Below, in pieces: positions 1-10,457 of a stretch of DNA of 64,000 nucleotides. Position 1 is the stretch's first letter; each line of letters starts with the position of its first letter. The notes under the pieces were generated by a model. The model searched no databases. It was not told where the DNA came from and worked only from the letters and a program-made list of their open reading frames with translations. Where the stretch lies: NCBI GenBank assembly GCA_946902875.1, contig OX336345.1:18259395-18323394 (forward strand), in the 5' to 3' direction. A program made the translations under genes and the position numbers. Origin of the DNA: Nematopogon swammerdamellus. Its lineage: Eukaryota > Arthropoda > Insecta > Lepidoptera > Adelidae.

Positions 1-86
1 TACATTATCTTTCTCTGTTTCTTCTCTTTTTTCGTTGTTTTTTTTATGCATTTTTATTTATCGTGAGGTCTTTCTTCTGTATTTTC

Positions 87-374
87 CGCAGAGCATGGAA
101 TACCGCGCGCCGCGCCTCCTAGAGGCGAAAGTAATAATAATATTTGAAACCCAATAATCGTACGCAGAGCTGCTAGCGCTTCTTATGTGTGTGTGTGTTA
201 GTATCGACACTACACACAAAGAGGAGGAAGTAAGCCACACGCACAAAACAAATGCACACGCACAACACACAAATGTAAGTCATAGGCCACGCCCACAGGC
301 TTCAACGGCGTTGTAGGGAAATCGCGCTCAGGGCGTCTCTAGGAGGGGGCGCGCGCGGTATTCCATGCTCTGTG
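87..374. mobile_element. hAT-type MITE, copy 1
   Basis: Terminal inverted repeats CGCAGAGCATGGAATACCGC and GCGGTATTCCATGCTCTGTG, about 40 bp long. The body is nearly the same as the copy at 421-715 (TTTGAAACCCAA, a GT-rich run, GCCACACGCACAAAACAAATG). Flanks GTATTTTC and GTCTTCTC match at 6 of 8 positions, a decayed target duplication. No coding capacity: the minus-strand ORF here is low-complexity. Confidence 0.75.
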
Positions 375-412
375 GTCTTCTCTCTTGAACGACACGCGGC
401 GCCGTCGAGTCA

Positions 413-723
413 CGTCATATCACAGAGCATCAAATACCTACCGCGCGCGCCCCCTACTAGAGACGCCCTAAGCGATAATATTTGAAACCCAAAAACTACA
501 CGCAGTGCTGCTAGCGCTTCGTATGTGTGTGTGTGTGTGCTAGTATCTACACTACACACAAAGAGGAGCAAGTTAGGCACACGCACAAAACAAATGCACA
601 CGCACAACACACATATGTAAGTCATAGGTCACGCCCACAGGCTTCAACCGCGGCGTTGTGGAGAAATCGCGCTCAGGGCGCCTCTAGGAGGGGCGCGCGC
701 ATTTAATGCTCTGTGCGTCATAT
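413..723. mobile_element. hAT-type MITE, copy 2, with 8-bp target duplication
   Basis: Element 421-715 begins CACAGAGCAT and ends ATGCTCTGTG. It is flanked by a perfect 8-bp direct repeat CGTCATAT (413-420 and 716-723), the hallmark of hAT-superfamily insertion. Sequence is close to copy 1, but the outer TIRs have diverged separately. Only 46 bp lie between the two element bodies. Confidence 0.85.
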
Positions 724-1194
724 GAATGCCCTGATTTTTTTATTCGGTATCTTAATAGATAGCTAGCCGATAATATCTGTGATATACAGCACTTATGCAA
801 TATCATATGTAGGTTAGTAATCTCAATCTCATATTCTGATTCTTTAGCAAACGATAAATTATATCTATTAAAATATGTGTCTATAATTATTTTTCTTTTC
901 GTTCTAATATCTTCAATTACATCTAATCGAAGCTCGATGTAAGATCGAATCGACGAAAGATTCGAATCGCGCTGTTATTTTTAATGTAATCGAACTTTGA
1001 AATGCGGCAGTTTATCAGTCAATTGCAAAATTACACCTTACAGTAAAATATGTAATCGTTAATCGTTATAATCGTTTCCATCTTACGTACGTCAATACAA
1101 GTTAAATCATTATGCGTATGTTAATTTTATACTGGAAACACAAAAAGGTTTTTTTTTTATTTACTTTTAAGCTTCTGTGTCTGTAAGTTGTATG
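724..1194. other. AT-rich, no gene seen
   Basis: Low-complexity AT-rich sequence with scattered CGAAT/TCGAA words near 900-1,000. No ORF, repeat pair or splice-like structure that I can support. Confidence 0.5.
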
Positions 1195-1674
1195 TACTAG
1201 ACCAGCCATACTCAAAGTGAGCCTCTGTGAGGGCTTCGTGAGAATACGAGAAAAAACAAAATAAAAAATACACCTCTCCTCTCTGGCTCGATTCAGCTTG
1301 GCTGCGCAGACGAACTCAACTCAACTCTCTTCTATCAAATCTGATATCAACCAATTGATGAAAGACAAAAATAATGGAATTTATTATAGGTATCGTATAT
1401 ACAGAGTGATTTCGTTAATCTATATATATAAAAGAAAAAAGAACAACCCCGGACCAATGAAAAATAAGAAACAGTCTTATACCTCCCATTAGATATTTAA
1501 TTATTGTTTTTCTCTTTTATCATAATATTATGTAAGTAACTGTTACATTGTAATATAATTATTAATAAAGAATGCACAAAAACTAATTTTTGTTTATATT
1601 TAGGGCTCCGTCAAATATTTCGCTATCCAAAAGGGTTCCGTCACCAAAAAAGTTTGAGAACCGCTGTACTAGAC
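1195..1674. mobile_element. Non-autonomous hAT element with 8-bp target duplication
   Basis: Element 1,203-1,666 is flanked by a perfect 8-bp repeat TACTAGAC (1,195-1,202 and 1,667-1,674). The right end, read inward, is CAGCGGTTCTCAAACTTTTT, a typical hAT terminus. The left end, CAGCCATACTCAAAG, is its diverged partner. The interior holds a polyadenylation-like AATAAAG and two GG(C/T)TCCGTCA repeats near the right end. There is no transposase: the 64-aa ORF inside is not hAT-like. Confidence 0.85.
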
Positions 1675-2195
1675 AGTCCATAAGCTAGATTGGGCTTAGG
1701 GCTTTCACATCATATATCTCCTTAAATTTTCATAAATGCAATACCAAACTAGCTTGAAAATACTGCAAAACTTTTGTTAGATTGCGTTCATTCAAAATAA
1801 TTAGAACATTTATTGGAAAAAAATACCTATATTCTAAAAATGAAATAATTGCATACAATCTATGTAAGAATTTTATTGTAATGTAAATTGTGTGCATAAA
1901 ATAAACTTTTAAGGTAAAACTGAAAGAAAATCACCGCACAATTAGTTATACAGTTAGTGCGGCGGACTTGGTCGTTTTATCACGAAGATTACGTCGGTAG
2001 GTACAATGTTTTATCTGAGCCAGAGACGCGGACCTAATTTCCGACTAATTTATGCCTGTCCACTTTTACAGGGCCCGAGAGCGCTTCCTCAAAAATATTC
2101 TTAAGCCGCGTTCACAAGGTTGACTTCTTTGTCCAGTTCTTGGTGCCGCTGTAATTTGCAAACTCAAAAACCGCAATTAGCATTGATGTATCTTT
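1675..2195. other. No gene seen
   Basis: AT-rich sequence with no supported feature. The GC-richer patch near 1,950-2,110 shows no ORF or repeat match within the window. Confidence 0.4.
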
Positions 2196-2342
2196 TTGTT
2201 TTATGGAAACTGACACGATTGGCTACATCACCTACTACATTCGTGATATGAGCCCATAACACCTTGCTGAACTAGGTGCCGTATCAGTGCTTCCCTTCGG
2301 TCGTGCTGGCTACACTGAACTGGACAGAAAACACGAACACAG
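2196..2342 (-). mobile_element. SINE-A 3' fragment
   Basis: Minus-strand copy of the 3' part of SINE-A (poly-A, GGAAACTGACACGATTGGCT, GTAGTAGGTGATGTAGCC, AGCCGGCACGACCGAAGGGA in consensus sense). The tRNA/5S head is missing, as expected for a 5'-truncated retroposon. Confidence 0.8.
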
Positions 2343-2384
2343 CATTTTCGATAAACTTTCCTTGTTATTTCCTTCGTTCTTGAA

Positions 2385-2440
2385 ATGAAATGAAAATATA
2401 CTTTATTTTACACAATTATATAAATGGGTTACAAAAGGTG
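2385..2440 (-). repeat. LINE-type tail fragment
   Basis: The complement reads GTGTAAAATAAAGTATATTT then TCATTTCATTT, matching the tails at 36.6 and 47.3 kb (CAATAAAGTATATTTTCATT). Likely the 3' tip of the same LINE or SINE family. Confidence 0.4.
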
Positions 2441-2521
2441 AGTTTAATTCATTGCGGCATTCTTTACGAACTAACCTTTGGGATAATGCAGTACTAAAGA
2501 GTAGACAGTTCTTCGTAGACA

Positions 2522-2612
2522 AATCATTCGCACCGTTTGGGAACGGTACTTAAAGAGAATAACCACAATGTATCTCTCCCCGTGCATGCCGCAAAAGACG
2601 ACTAAGCGTTTT
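2522..2612 (-). repeat. Repeat P fragment
   Basis: Minus-strand piece of repeat P: GTACTTAAAGAGAATAACC, then CTCTCCCCGTGCATGCCGCA, AAAGACGACTAAG, as in the copies at 27.7 and 34.3 kb. The (ACAT)n end is missing. Confidence 0.65.
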
Positions 2613-3395
2613 TCGCATAACCCCCTCCCCCCTTTTGGCTTCGGCGTAGTCGGGTAAAGTGATTTCGAGGAAAACTATTTTGATGGCAGAATGTTAAGTA
2701 TTTTTTATCAATTTTACGCGTTCAACCGTTATTTTTCCGTGTTTTTGACAAGCTTTCCATTAAATAAGTCACACTAAGTAGGTGAGTCACTGTCAAGCGG
2801 AGCTCTAGAATGGAGCGAGTTTCCCGCAACTGTGACCCCGTCTTTACATATATCTTCCACCCATTAGCGCCTCATACCGTATGCAAATTGCCACCGGGCG
2901 CCGATACGTACAATTATTTCTTGCGCTCCATCTGTAATTTCTCTTAATTTTACCAACTTTTTTTTTTTACTTCATTCTCTTATCTGGTACGGGGCTACGA
3001 TCTTCCAGAGAGGTGATGATTTTGGGTGGTCCGTGTTTACGGCGATGATGTCATTATTTTGTTTGAATTAAAGCGATGAACTTTGGCCAGGTATTTTTAA
3101 ACAATCGCCAATCTCTCAATACTTTGAAGTGTTTATACAATTATTAACAACTTTACTGGTGAGGTTGAAATGTAAATTAATTTATTTCGTTGTTTACAAA
3201 CGTGCGGATATTTTTTTGTTCTTCAGCATTATGGACTGTATAAAAAAGTGAAAATTAATAAACGTTGTAGTATTTGGGTTTTATTATTTAGATAGTTCTA
3301 GGTTATTTTTAAATCAATGTGTATTGTTAAATTAAATAAATTATAAACGACCCTTATATGTAAGTAAGTTATATTTCAATGAAAGATGGCTAAGA
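2613..3395. other. No gene seen
   Basis: Mixed sequence without a recognisable feature. The stretch 2,800-2,950 is GC-richer with no open frame. A short CCGACTACGCC (complement GGCGTAGTCGGGT) near 2,645 resembles the ACCCGACTACGC word seen at 37.7 kb. Confidence 0.4.
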
Positions 3396-3527
3396 ATAAA
3401 GCAATCCTGGGAAGACTCCGGTATGGCACCTACCTTCTCGGAGGCGATATTGGCTGGTCGGAGCATGCGCTTTGGCCCCTCCGACTCCGACCCATACCGG
3501 ATTACATAAAAATAAAAAATAAATTAA
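3396..3527 (+). mobile_element. SINE-B 3' fragment
   Basis: GCAATCCTGGGAAGACTCC, GGTATGGCACCTACCTTCTC, GATATTGGCTGGTCGGAGCA and GGCCCCTCCGACTC in order, ending in an A-rich tail. This is the last about 120 bp of the SINE-B copies at 18.1 and 20.8 kb. Confidence 0.8.
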
Positions 3528-3966
3528 ATGGCCAATTAAATATTTTTATTTATATAAATAATTAATAGTATTTTTTTATTAAATAAAGTGGTATATTAAT
3601 TCTCAAAAGTGTTTTATGAGCAGACGAGAAACTTGAACGATTTCCTAAAAGAAATTAAATAACGCGCTATGCCACCGTTAAATTTTTAACACGTCCAGTG
3701 TCAAAGATTGTATCGGTGCGAGCGAAAACTGGCCGTCGGCACTTCAGGGCATAAACTTTATCTACGATCAAATTAATTTTAAAACAATTTTGAAAATACT
3801 ATTTCACTTCGATTACCGACATCGATATTATCGGAATGATGTTATTTTGGTTCATGGAATAACAGGTTCTTATGAACGACTGTATAAGATCCAGTAGTAT
3901 TTTTGTAATTCCACTAACTTACTCATTTACTCATATCACTAACGTTTATTTAACTTAAGTTAAGAT

Positions 3967-4207
3967 TTTTTTTAAACCGACATGGGTGACTGTGCCGAGG
4001 GACCAATGGTACAGTCGACAGAGCTATAACACCTCTCCTCGCAAAACCACGCTCAGTTAGGTGCCATACCAGCATTGCGGACCGTTGCTAGGCTGTCCAG
4101 CCTGTTAATATGGCGTTTGGAAGACACCCAGGTTAAAGGATTCTGGAAACACACTCGCCGCAATTCAGTTCCACATCCTAGCGGTGCGACAAAGAAACTA
4201 TTAGAGT
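3967..4207 (-). mobile_element. Jockey-type LINE 3' fragment
   Basis: Minus-strand LINE tail ending in poly-A (plus-strand TTTTTTTAAACCGACATGGG). It shares CTGTGCCGAGGGACCAATGG, CAGTCGACAGAGC and GCGGACCGTTGCTAGGCTGT with the copies at 6.3, 17.8 and 49.9 kb. It covers the last coding residues and 3' UTR only, and the frame is broken. Confidence 0.75.
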
Positions 4208-4331
4208 CAATTAGTAGTACGTGGATTTTCAATAGGTTTATTTTTATTGAGTTCCTAAATGCAAAAACAAAGCATGTTCACTAATTATTATTCAGTTATT
4301 TAAACAAATTATTTCCAATTATTTATGAAAT

Positions 4332-4348
4332 ACACACACACACACACA
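4332..4348. repeat. (AC)n microsatellite
   Basis: Uninterrupted AC dinucleotide run of about 17 bp. Confidence 0.9.
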
Positions 4349-4349
4349 A

Positions 4350-5249
4350 AAGAAATACACACATTAAAAAATGTGCAAACATACATAGGAGGACTTATCC
4401 CTTACTGATATTTCTTCCAGTCACCCTTTGGATTAAATTTTAATCAAGAAGAGCCGATTAATATAGTGAAATGTAGTAAGTACATTAAGTAGTTAGTAGC
4501 AAAAGACGAATCCCGATAATGAATAATAAGAAGACTTTGGGATTTTTTTTTATTTCGAAATGCCTGGGTACAAAAAAAAAAATTTTCTGCGAAAAGTTAT
4601 GTATGAGATATCAAAACGGCCATGAGATTCTAATACAAATCCCCATACAAGTTTAATTGAAGAATTGGGAATTATTTGTTTAAAAAATAAAATAATAAAT
4701 TATCGACCACATATGAGATTTATTTCATACATTTAGAAGCAATAAAAAAACCGAATGAAAATCCATGGACTATAAATAGTTTTCTAGGTTTTACATTTAT
4801 CACGCTTAATTACCCGACTAAATAAAGTTCGATACAGTAACGAGTAAAAAGTTTCCTCCGTTGCAATTTATATCTCTTTTTTACACGGTGGTATTTTCGT
4901 CATGAGCACGCTTTATCTCTATTTCAACACAAACACCCTTATTACAGGCAAGGGTACCTAACTGTTCTTATTTTTTTTTTATATACGGTGTTAGATTTTA
5001 TTTATATTTCACCAAAAACTATTTCTGTATGTGGATCTGCATAATTTTTACGTACTTATAAATAACCCTCCGTCAATGTGAAGTAAAAACCTAAATAAAA
5101 AACAAAAAACAACTTTTGTTTCATACTTACCTGGATGGACAAGTATATATGTATTTATATAATAATATTCTATATATTTAGTAATTTATATGTATTAAAC
5201 ATGTATGGCTTATATTTTACTAGCATGTACTTATATGTATTGTTAATAA
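4350..5249. other. AT-rich, no gene seen
   Basis: Low-complexity AT-rich sequence. No repeat pair or coding signal recognised. Confidence 0.5.
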
Positions 5250-5458
5250 GTATTCTTATTATTATTTTATCTTCAATTGTCACGCTCAAATCTTTTGCTA
5301 CTACCTACTTACATTCCACTATATTATCGAATCTCAAACATACAAAGGTTGACTGTAAGAAATCTCTGTAAGGGATAAGTGCGCCTTTGCACCTTGTGTA
5401 AATTTTCCAATGTATTTGTTACTGGAGCAATAAAGAATTTTCTATCTATCTATCTACC
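5250..5458 (+). mobile_element. LINE-type tail ending in (CTAT)n
   Basis: Shares TGCTACTACCTACTTACATT, GGTTGACTGTAAGAAATCTC, GTGCGCCTTTGCACC and AGCAATAAAGAATTTTCTATC with the copy at 48.3 kb. It ends in a (CTAT) microsatellite, the usual tail of some target-primed retroposons. The 78-aa ORF here is a low-complexity artefact. Confidence 0.7.
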
Positions 5459-6304
5459 CTTTTTTGTATGTTATTTTATTTTTTCGTAAATGTATTAAAA
5501 AAGCCAAGAAAAAAAATTCCTTAAAAATTTTAAGTAGAACAAAAATTGTTTAGTTTCAACAATCACCACCGCTTTTGGATAGTACCACTTATTAACGTAA
5601 CAATATGTACACCTGTGATATTATATATTTTTCTTTAATGTATAAATCTTGTCTTGATTGATAGGTAATTTCCAAGTACTGATACGTGGCACCGCGATAA
5701 TGAACCTTATTTGAATCTAATAGATAAATACGAGCCACCTCGGTGATGTCTTGCTTAACAATAAATTAAAACTAAAATACCTTCGTTGTGGGTCGCGCTG
5801 CGGTCGGGATTGATGTCCTTACTAATAAATTTAATGTAATTAAGAAGGAATTTACATTAAAGGATTAAATAGCCGGCTTGTTGTCTATTTTTTGATTCGA
5901 TGTGAGTGAGTGGACACACAATATGTGGCTTGTGTCTGTGGTTAACGTTGTAAATAAGTAATTTCGTTGTCTTTAATATAAATGGGTAGATATCAATAAT
6001 ATTTAAAGAAATTGTAGAAACCATAACGTAATATTTAGTATTGGTATATAAGTATACGTGAAGATTCGCTGTCTCAGCCTACTCCGTTCGCAAACAGGCA
6101 CGAAGTTATGTATGTATGTTTTATACCCTTTTATCTAAAATTAATATGAAATGAAGCTAACCCATAAAAAAAAAAAGCTCCATAATTGAGCTGGAGAGGT
6201 GAAATTCTGCCTAAAAATATGTTAAGATGAATTTGGTTTACTTGCAGCTTGAAACTAGTAATTCTAACTCTATATTGGCAAAATTTGTTATAAAAATTAC
6301 AGTT
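5459..6304. other. No gene seen
   Basis: AT-rich sequence without supported features. Confidence 0.45.
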
Positions 6305-6655
6305 TTTTTTTATGTAAACCAGCATGGATGGCTGTGCCGAGAGACCAATGGTGCAGTCGACAGAGACAAAATCACCTCTCCTCGCGAAACCACGCTCAGT
6401 TAGGTGCCATGCCAGCAGATTTGCGGACTGTTGCTAGGCTGTCTGGCCCGTTAATACGACGCTTGAAGACACCCAGGTTAAAGGATTCAGGAAATACACT
6501 CGCCGGAAGACAGTTCCACACTCTAGCGGTGCGACAAAGAAACGATTTAGAGAATCGATTGGTTCTCAAAAGCCCAATGTCAACAACAAAAGGGTGCTGA
6601 GTCTCTCTGCGACGAGTCATGCGGAGATAGGACGGGTGGCAGGGAATAATAGTAC
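6305..6655 (-). pseudogene. Jockey-type LINE C-terminal fragment
   Basis: Minus-strand ORF (6,396-6,665) reading TNRFSKSFLCRTARVWNCLP, then SVFPESFNLGVFKRRIN. This is the R-T-x-x-x-W-N-x-L-P...F-K-x-x-x-N signature at the extreme C-terminus of Jockey/CR1-type reverse transcriptases, followed by 3' UTR and poly-A toward 6,305. It is 5'-truncated. Its upstream edge coincides with the start of the large inverted repeat, and the two share about 16 bp. Confidence 0.8.
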
Positions 6656-7510
6656 GAGAGCGCACCGTAAAAAACCAACGTCATCGAGTACCAAGATGGC
6701 ACTAGTTTGTGGTGGTCTAGAATAGGATAGGCATCTAAAATATACAGGGTTGCCTGAGCAAATCCTGGCACGTTTTGTGTAAAAGGTAATTAAACATGTC
6801 ATTTTTTTGGTGCAATTTACGTCATCGAGTACCAACTGGAGACCTGGCACATTCGATAAAGGTCATCAAGAAGAGCACAAAAATACTAGGTTGCCTCGTC
6901 CTACCTTGGCAGTTTTTGGAGTCGGGCAAATTTAAGAGTGGTGAAAAATGGTCAAATTTACGTCATCGAGTACCAAGATGACAGTCACACCATTCGATAG
7001 TTCTGATAACCTAACTCATAAAAAACCTTGGTTGCCTGCCCTCACCTTGGAGCATTTCCTAGTCGGCCAAGTTGAATATCGGATAGCCGCCTTGTTACTA
7101 AGTTCTAAAATCGTTCATATGTAATCATAGGACCGTTTAAAGATATATTTATTATAAAACTGTGAAAACTTTATTAATCCAGCTATACCAGTGGTAGTCA
7201 AACCGCGGCCCGCGGGCCGCATTTGTACGCATTGTCACAAACAGGGCAGATAATAATATATATTTTAGCTTTTACTCAGTATGAAAATATTATCTGCGCT
7301 GTGAGTGTGTGTCTCGAGTGTGCGCACTTGACGACAAAAACTGATGCGGAAATATGCAGAGCAAGTGAGCGGGTGGCGGGACTGGCGGGAGAAGAGTTTG
7401 GGCAAATTTTCCAACTGTTGCTGCCATGCGATACCTACGACATATCTAATATCTATCAAGATATGGTGTCATATTTGAAGGAATATTTGACATAAATTAA
7501 AAAAAGAATT
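6653..7510 (+). repeat. Left arm of large inverted repeat
   Basis: Contains three copies of ACGTCATCGAGTACCAA at about 6,681, 6,821 and 6,960, spaced 140 and 139 bp, which look like regular subterminal binding sites. From 7,199 it carries CAGTGGTAGTCAAACCGCGG, a hAT-style terminus, then a CGCGGCCCGCGGGCCGC palindrome. A 61-aa ORF (6,796-6,981) has a counterpart in the right arm that differs at one residue, so the outer arm is almost identical. Beyond 7,395 similarity to the right arm drops clearly. Confidence 0.85.
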
Positions 7511-8013
7511 AACGATGTGAAAAGTATTAATAATTTCTACAAAGAAAGCCCGTAACATTCTGAAAATGATGAAATGAAATTATTCAGCCAGTTGATGAAC
7601 GAAATCATCGAACTAAAACACGGCACACAACCTAAAGCTCACTTCATCGAACATCTTGAAAAGCAGGAGGACATAATTTTTTTGAGAAAGCCTAGCACCT
7701 TTAAATCTTTTCAAGACTCCACACTATTTTAACAAAGTTTCTTTCGACGTACCTCTGAGAAGTTTCATTTTCAAAAATGAACATCTTAAAAAACAAATAT
7801 TGCAATAGCCTTTTCAGCCGGAACACGCAATGAGGATTGCATGTAGTCCCAAAGACGCCAACATAGAAGAAATAAGTAACGTAGTACACCTTTACTTTAA
7901 ATTACTTTAAATAACACAGTACACCTCAATACTTTAAATTATGTCACATATAAATTAACTAAAACATGTTTGTCGTTGTAATAAACATCTCGAAGACACA
8001 TTTTTTGTTTACT
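7511..8013 (+). other. Interior of composite, possible decayed transposase
   Basis: AT-rich, no long ORF. Broken reading in shifted frames gives VPLRSFIFKNEHLK and AMRIACSPKDANIEEIS, loosely like the C-terminal N-E-H-L-x...R-I-A segment of hAT transposases. AATAAAC occurs near 7,980. The identification is tentative. Confidence 0.25.
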
Positions 8014-8104
8014 ATACAGTACGTGGCAGTAAATCGGGATTTAAAAAGAGACAATCCGGTTGTTGAGCATCTCTCTGTCGTTCTAACTCGCACGTCTCTG
8101 TACC
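8014..8104. mobile_element. Half of a foldback MITE
   Basis: CAGTACGTGGCAGTAAATC followed by AAGAGACAATCCGGTTGTTG and CTCTGTCG matches one arm of the complete foldback element at 42,914-43,372. The other arm is missing, cut by the LINE boundary. Confidence 0.6.
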
Positions 8105-8111
8105 CCTAGCC

Positions 8112-9240
8112 CTATAAGCTTTTCGAGACAATAGTTTCGCCTTCAACTCTATGAACCATCAAAATCCAACGTCTTTGGACACATTCCCCACCCAGGACGT
8201 CCAGACTACCGTCGTTGGGGACTTGGTTGGAGACATCCTGGAAAGTAGCTTGAAGATGAGATGGATCAGCCTTAGTAGAGAAGGCGCAAGCTTTCGTTTT
8301 GGCTACCTTGACGTTGACCAAGTTCTCCTTTCCCAAGAGGATACTTTTTCGAAAACGAGTCAACCTGAGCAACAGTTTCGCGCCTCGCATTTGCTGCTGA
8401 GGCCCCTCTACCCTTCCAGTCGTTGGTGAACCCTTATTGATAAATAAAAGAAACAGCATTGGCGACAGCACGGACCTTTGTGAAACACAAGCTGATTGAT
8501 TAATCGACCAGACAGGCACCATCTAGGGCGACAAAGATCAACCGACCACTCAAACACTGGAAATCTAAGTGCACAGTTTTGTTGGAACACCGTAGGCTGG
8601 AAGCTTGCTTAGTATTTCCCGGTGCCCGGCGGCGCGATAATGCTTTGGAAATATCCAGAGCGGCCGCCAGCGATTCCCTATAACCATCGAGCCTTTCAGC
8701 CTGCAAATGTGTGACGTACGCTAGAAGATCTCCAGTCGACCTTTACTTGAGTAAGCCGTACTGCTTGTCGTCGAGGACTTCAAAGTCTTCTAGGTACGTC
8801 GGGAGCGCTGAGGTGACCATACGCTCCATAACATTAGTGAAGAGTGAGGTTATCGAAATAGGGCGATATTTTGATGGGTTCGCTGGGTCCGAAACCGACC
8901 GGACCGAAGCTCTCTTCCAGCAAGAAGGCATTGAACCGGAGGAATAGGGGCATTTGAATAGGCTGGTGAGGAATGGCGCCAATTCTAGTGCACAACTTCT
9001 CAAGACGATCGCTGGAACGCCGTCAGGCTAGCTCCTAGCTCCTCTTCGAAATATTCAACCCACGTGCGTTTTATAGACGACTCTGGGGTGGAACGTAATA
9101 TTTGCCATCATACGGCCGCAATGGGGTAATGACGGGGGTTGGCGCCCAGGTCATCCATGTTGGAGTTGGATGCGAAAAGGCGTGCAAAGACATTTACCTT
9201 TTCCTTCGCGAGTATAGCGAGAATTACGTAGTCGACACCG
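8112..9240 (-). pseudogene. LINE reverse transcriptase remnant
   Basis: Read in shifting frames: SNSNMDDLGANP, then CALELAPFLTSLFKCPYSSG, MPSCWKRASV, DPANPSKYRPISITSLFTNV, ALDISKA, then VLSPMLFLLFIN and GKENLVNVKVAKTKACAFST. These follow the Jockey RT order (P-x-N-Y-R-P-I-x-I-T-S, L-D-I-x-K-A, V-L-S-P-x-L-F-L-L-x-I-N). The catalytic Y-A-D-D block expected after LLFIN is deleted, so the enzyme is dead. Confidence 0.8.
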
Positions 9241-9597
9241 GTTATTTACTTTTTAAAAGTATTTAATTAAATATTTAAAAATATTTAGTTAATTCTTCAG
9301 TGAAGAGAACAATGCAGGCGGCCGGCCGAGGTGCTGTCCTCAGAAGTCGTCTGCATCGTCAGCGGGAATCGCCTGCTGCTGGGCACATAACTCGAGCAAA
9401 CCATCCGACCGAACGCTCCAGCGGAGGTAGCAAGATGGCATAAATTCCGATCAAAGGACGAGAGACCAGAAGGCGCGGCTACCCGAATAGGTAGGTGCGA
9501 GTTTCGCGCCAATTCCACGGCCGCGCCTGAACTTGGCCAAGTTTTGCGTTCCTTTGTAGAACCTAGCAGCGACGTTGAGCTCTCGTCTATTCTCGAC

Positions 9598-9966
9598 TTT
9601 TTAAAATGGAAATGGACACGTTTGGTTACATCACCTGCAACATCTGTGATGTCAGCCCATAACACCGGGTGAACTAGGTGTCATGTCAGTGCTGCCCTTC
9701 ATTTCATGTCGGCTACACTGAACTGGACGTGAAACACGAACTATTTACATAGCCATTTGGACCGACGTATCGGTCAGTGCGGTGGTACCAACCCGGCCCG
9801 GATAAACCCTACCACCTAGTAAGGCAAGAAGGGAAGGGAGCTACAGCTTAACTTAGAATCCGAACCTTGGTCAGCATCCAATGGTCGAGCGGTCACCCAT
9901 CCAAGTAAGCGCCCAGGGTTGCTTAATAACAGTTGACCGACCGCACCACTGAACTACCGAGGCTGA
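9598..9966 (-). mobile_element. SINE-A, near full length
   Basis: Complement starts TCAGCCTCGGTAGTTCAGTG (tRNA box A-like), then TTAAGCAACCCTGGGCGC and TACTTGGATGGGTGACCGCT (5S rRNA-like), GGTTCGGATTC (box B), TAGGTGGTAGGGTTTATCC and the 3' body ending in A-rich sequence. It is inserted inside the LINE at 8.1-11.5 kb, so it is younger than that element. It shares CATTTCATGTCGGC with the copy at 54.6 kb, marking a subfamily. Confidence 0.85.
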
Positions 9967-9999
9967 AAGACCTATTTTGCAGCTATTTCCTATAGGCCT

Positions 10000-10430
10000 A
10001 GTTCTTAGCGTCAATAACCAGCCTGGAATGACGATCGAACCAAGGCTTAAGGCGTCCGCCGATGGGAACGATGGATGGAGAAATTCATACCCTGTGCGAT
10101 CACATCGACGACCGATTGGGCACACAGAGGTAGGTCTGAAAAAGAGAAGCAAACGTCGCGCCAAGGGTATGCACCCAGGAAGGAACGGAATTCATCCCAT
10201 TGTGCTAACCGGTAGTGCCAAACTGTCCGCGTACTACATTCACGTGCTTCTGCGAAGTGTACAGTTGGCACAGTTGAGCGTATAAGGCAATGGTCGGAGT
10301 TACCGAGGGGAGCCTCAATCCTCACCCTGTAGCCATTTGGCTCAATAGTCAGGACAAAGTCCAATAAACTAGGTCGATGGGCAGGGTTATCCGATATCCT
10401 AGTAGTTCCGGACACCAACTGCGTCAATCC
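10000..10430 (-). pseudogene. LINE endonuclease C-terminal remnant
   Basis: Minus-strand ORF (10,047-10,427) reading MTQLVSGTTRISDNPAHRPS, LLDFVLT and APLGNSDHCLI, the T-Q-L-V...T-R...L-D-L...S-D-H-C/x block of apurinic-type LINE endonucleases. It is followed by WHYRLAQWDEFRSFL and VVDVIAQGMN, the usual spacer of Jockey ORF2. Downstream of 10,047 stops accumulate. Confidence 0.8.
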
Positions 10431-10457
10431 GTGAGCAATGGCTAAGTTACCAGCTAG

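Noticed and set aside
8151..8947. Plus-strand ORFs of 78-92 aa
   Set aside because: Shadows of the minus-strand LINE RT remnant.
9297..9665. 122-aa minus ORF as a separate gene
   Set aside because: Runs through the LINE spacer and into the SINE-A; part of its sequence matches the LINE only in another frame.
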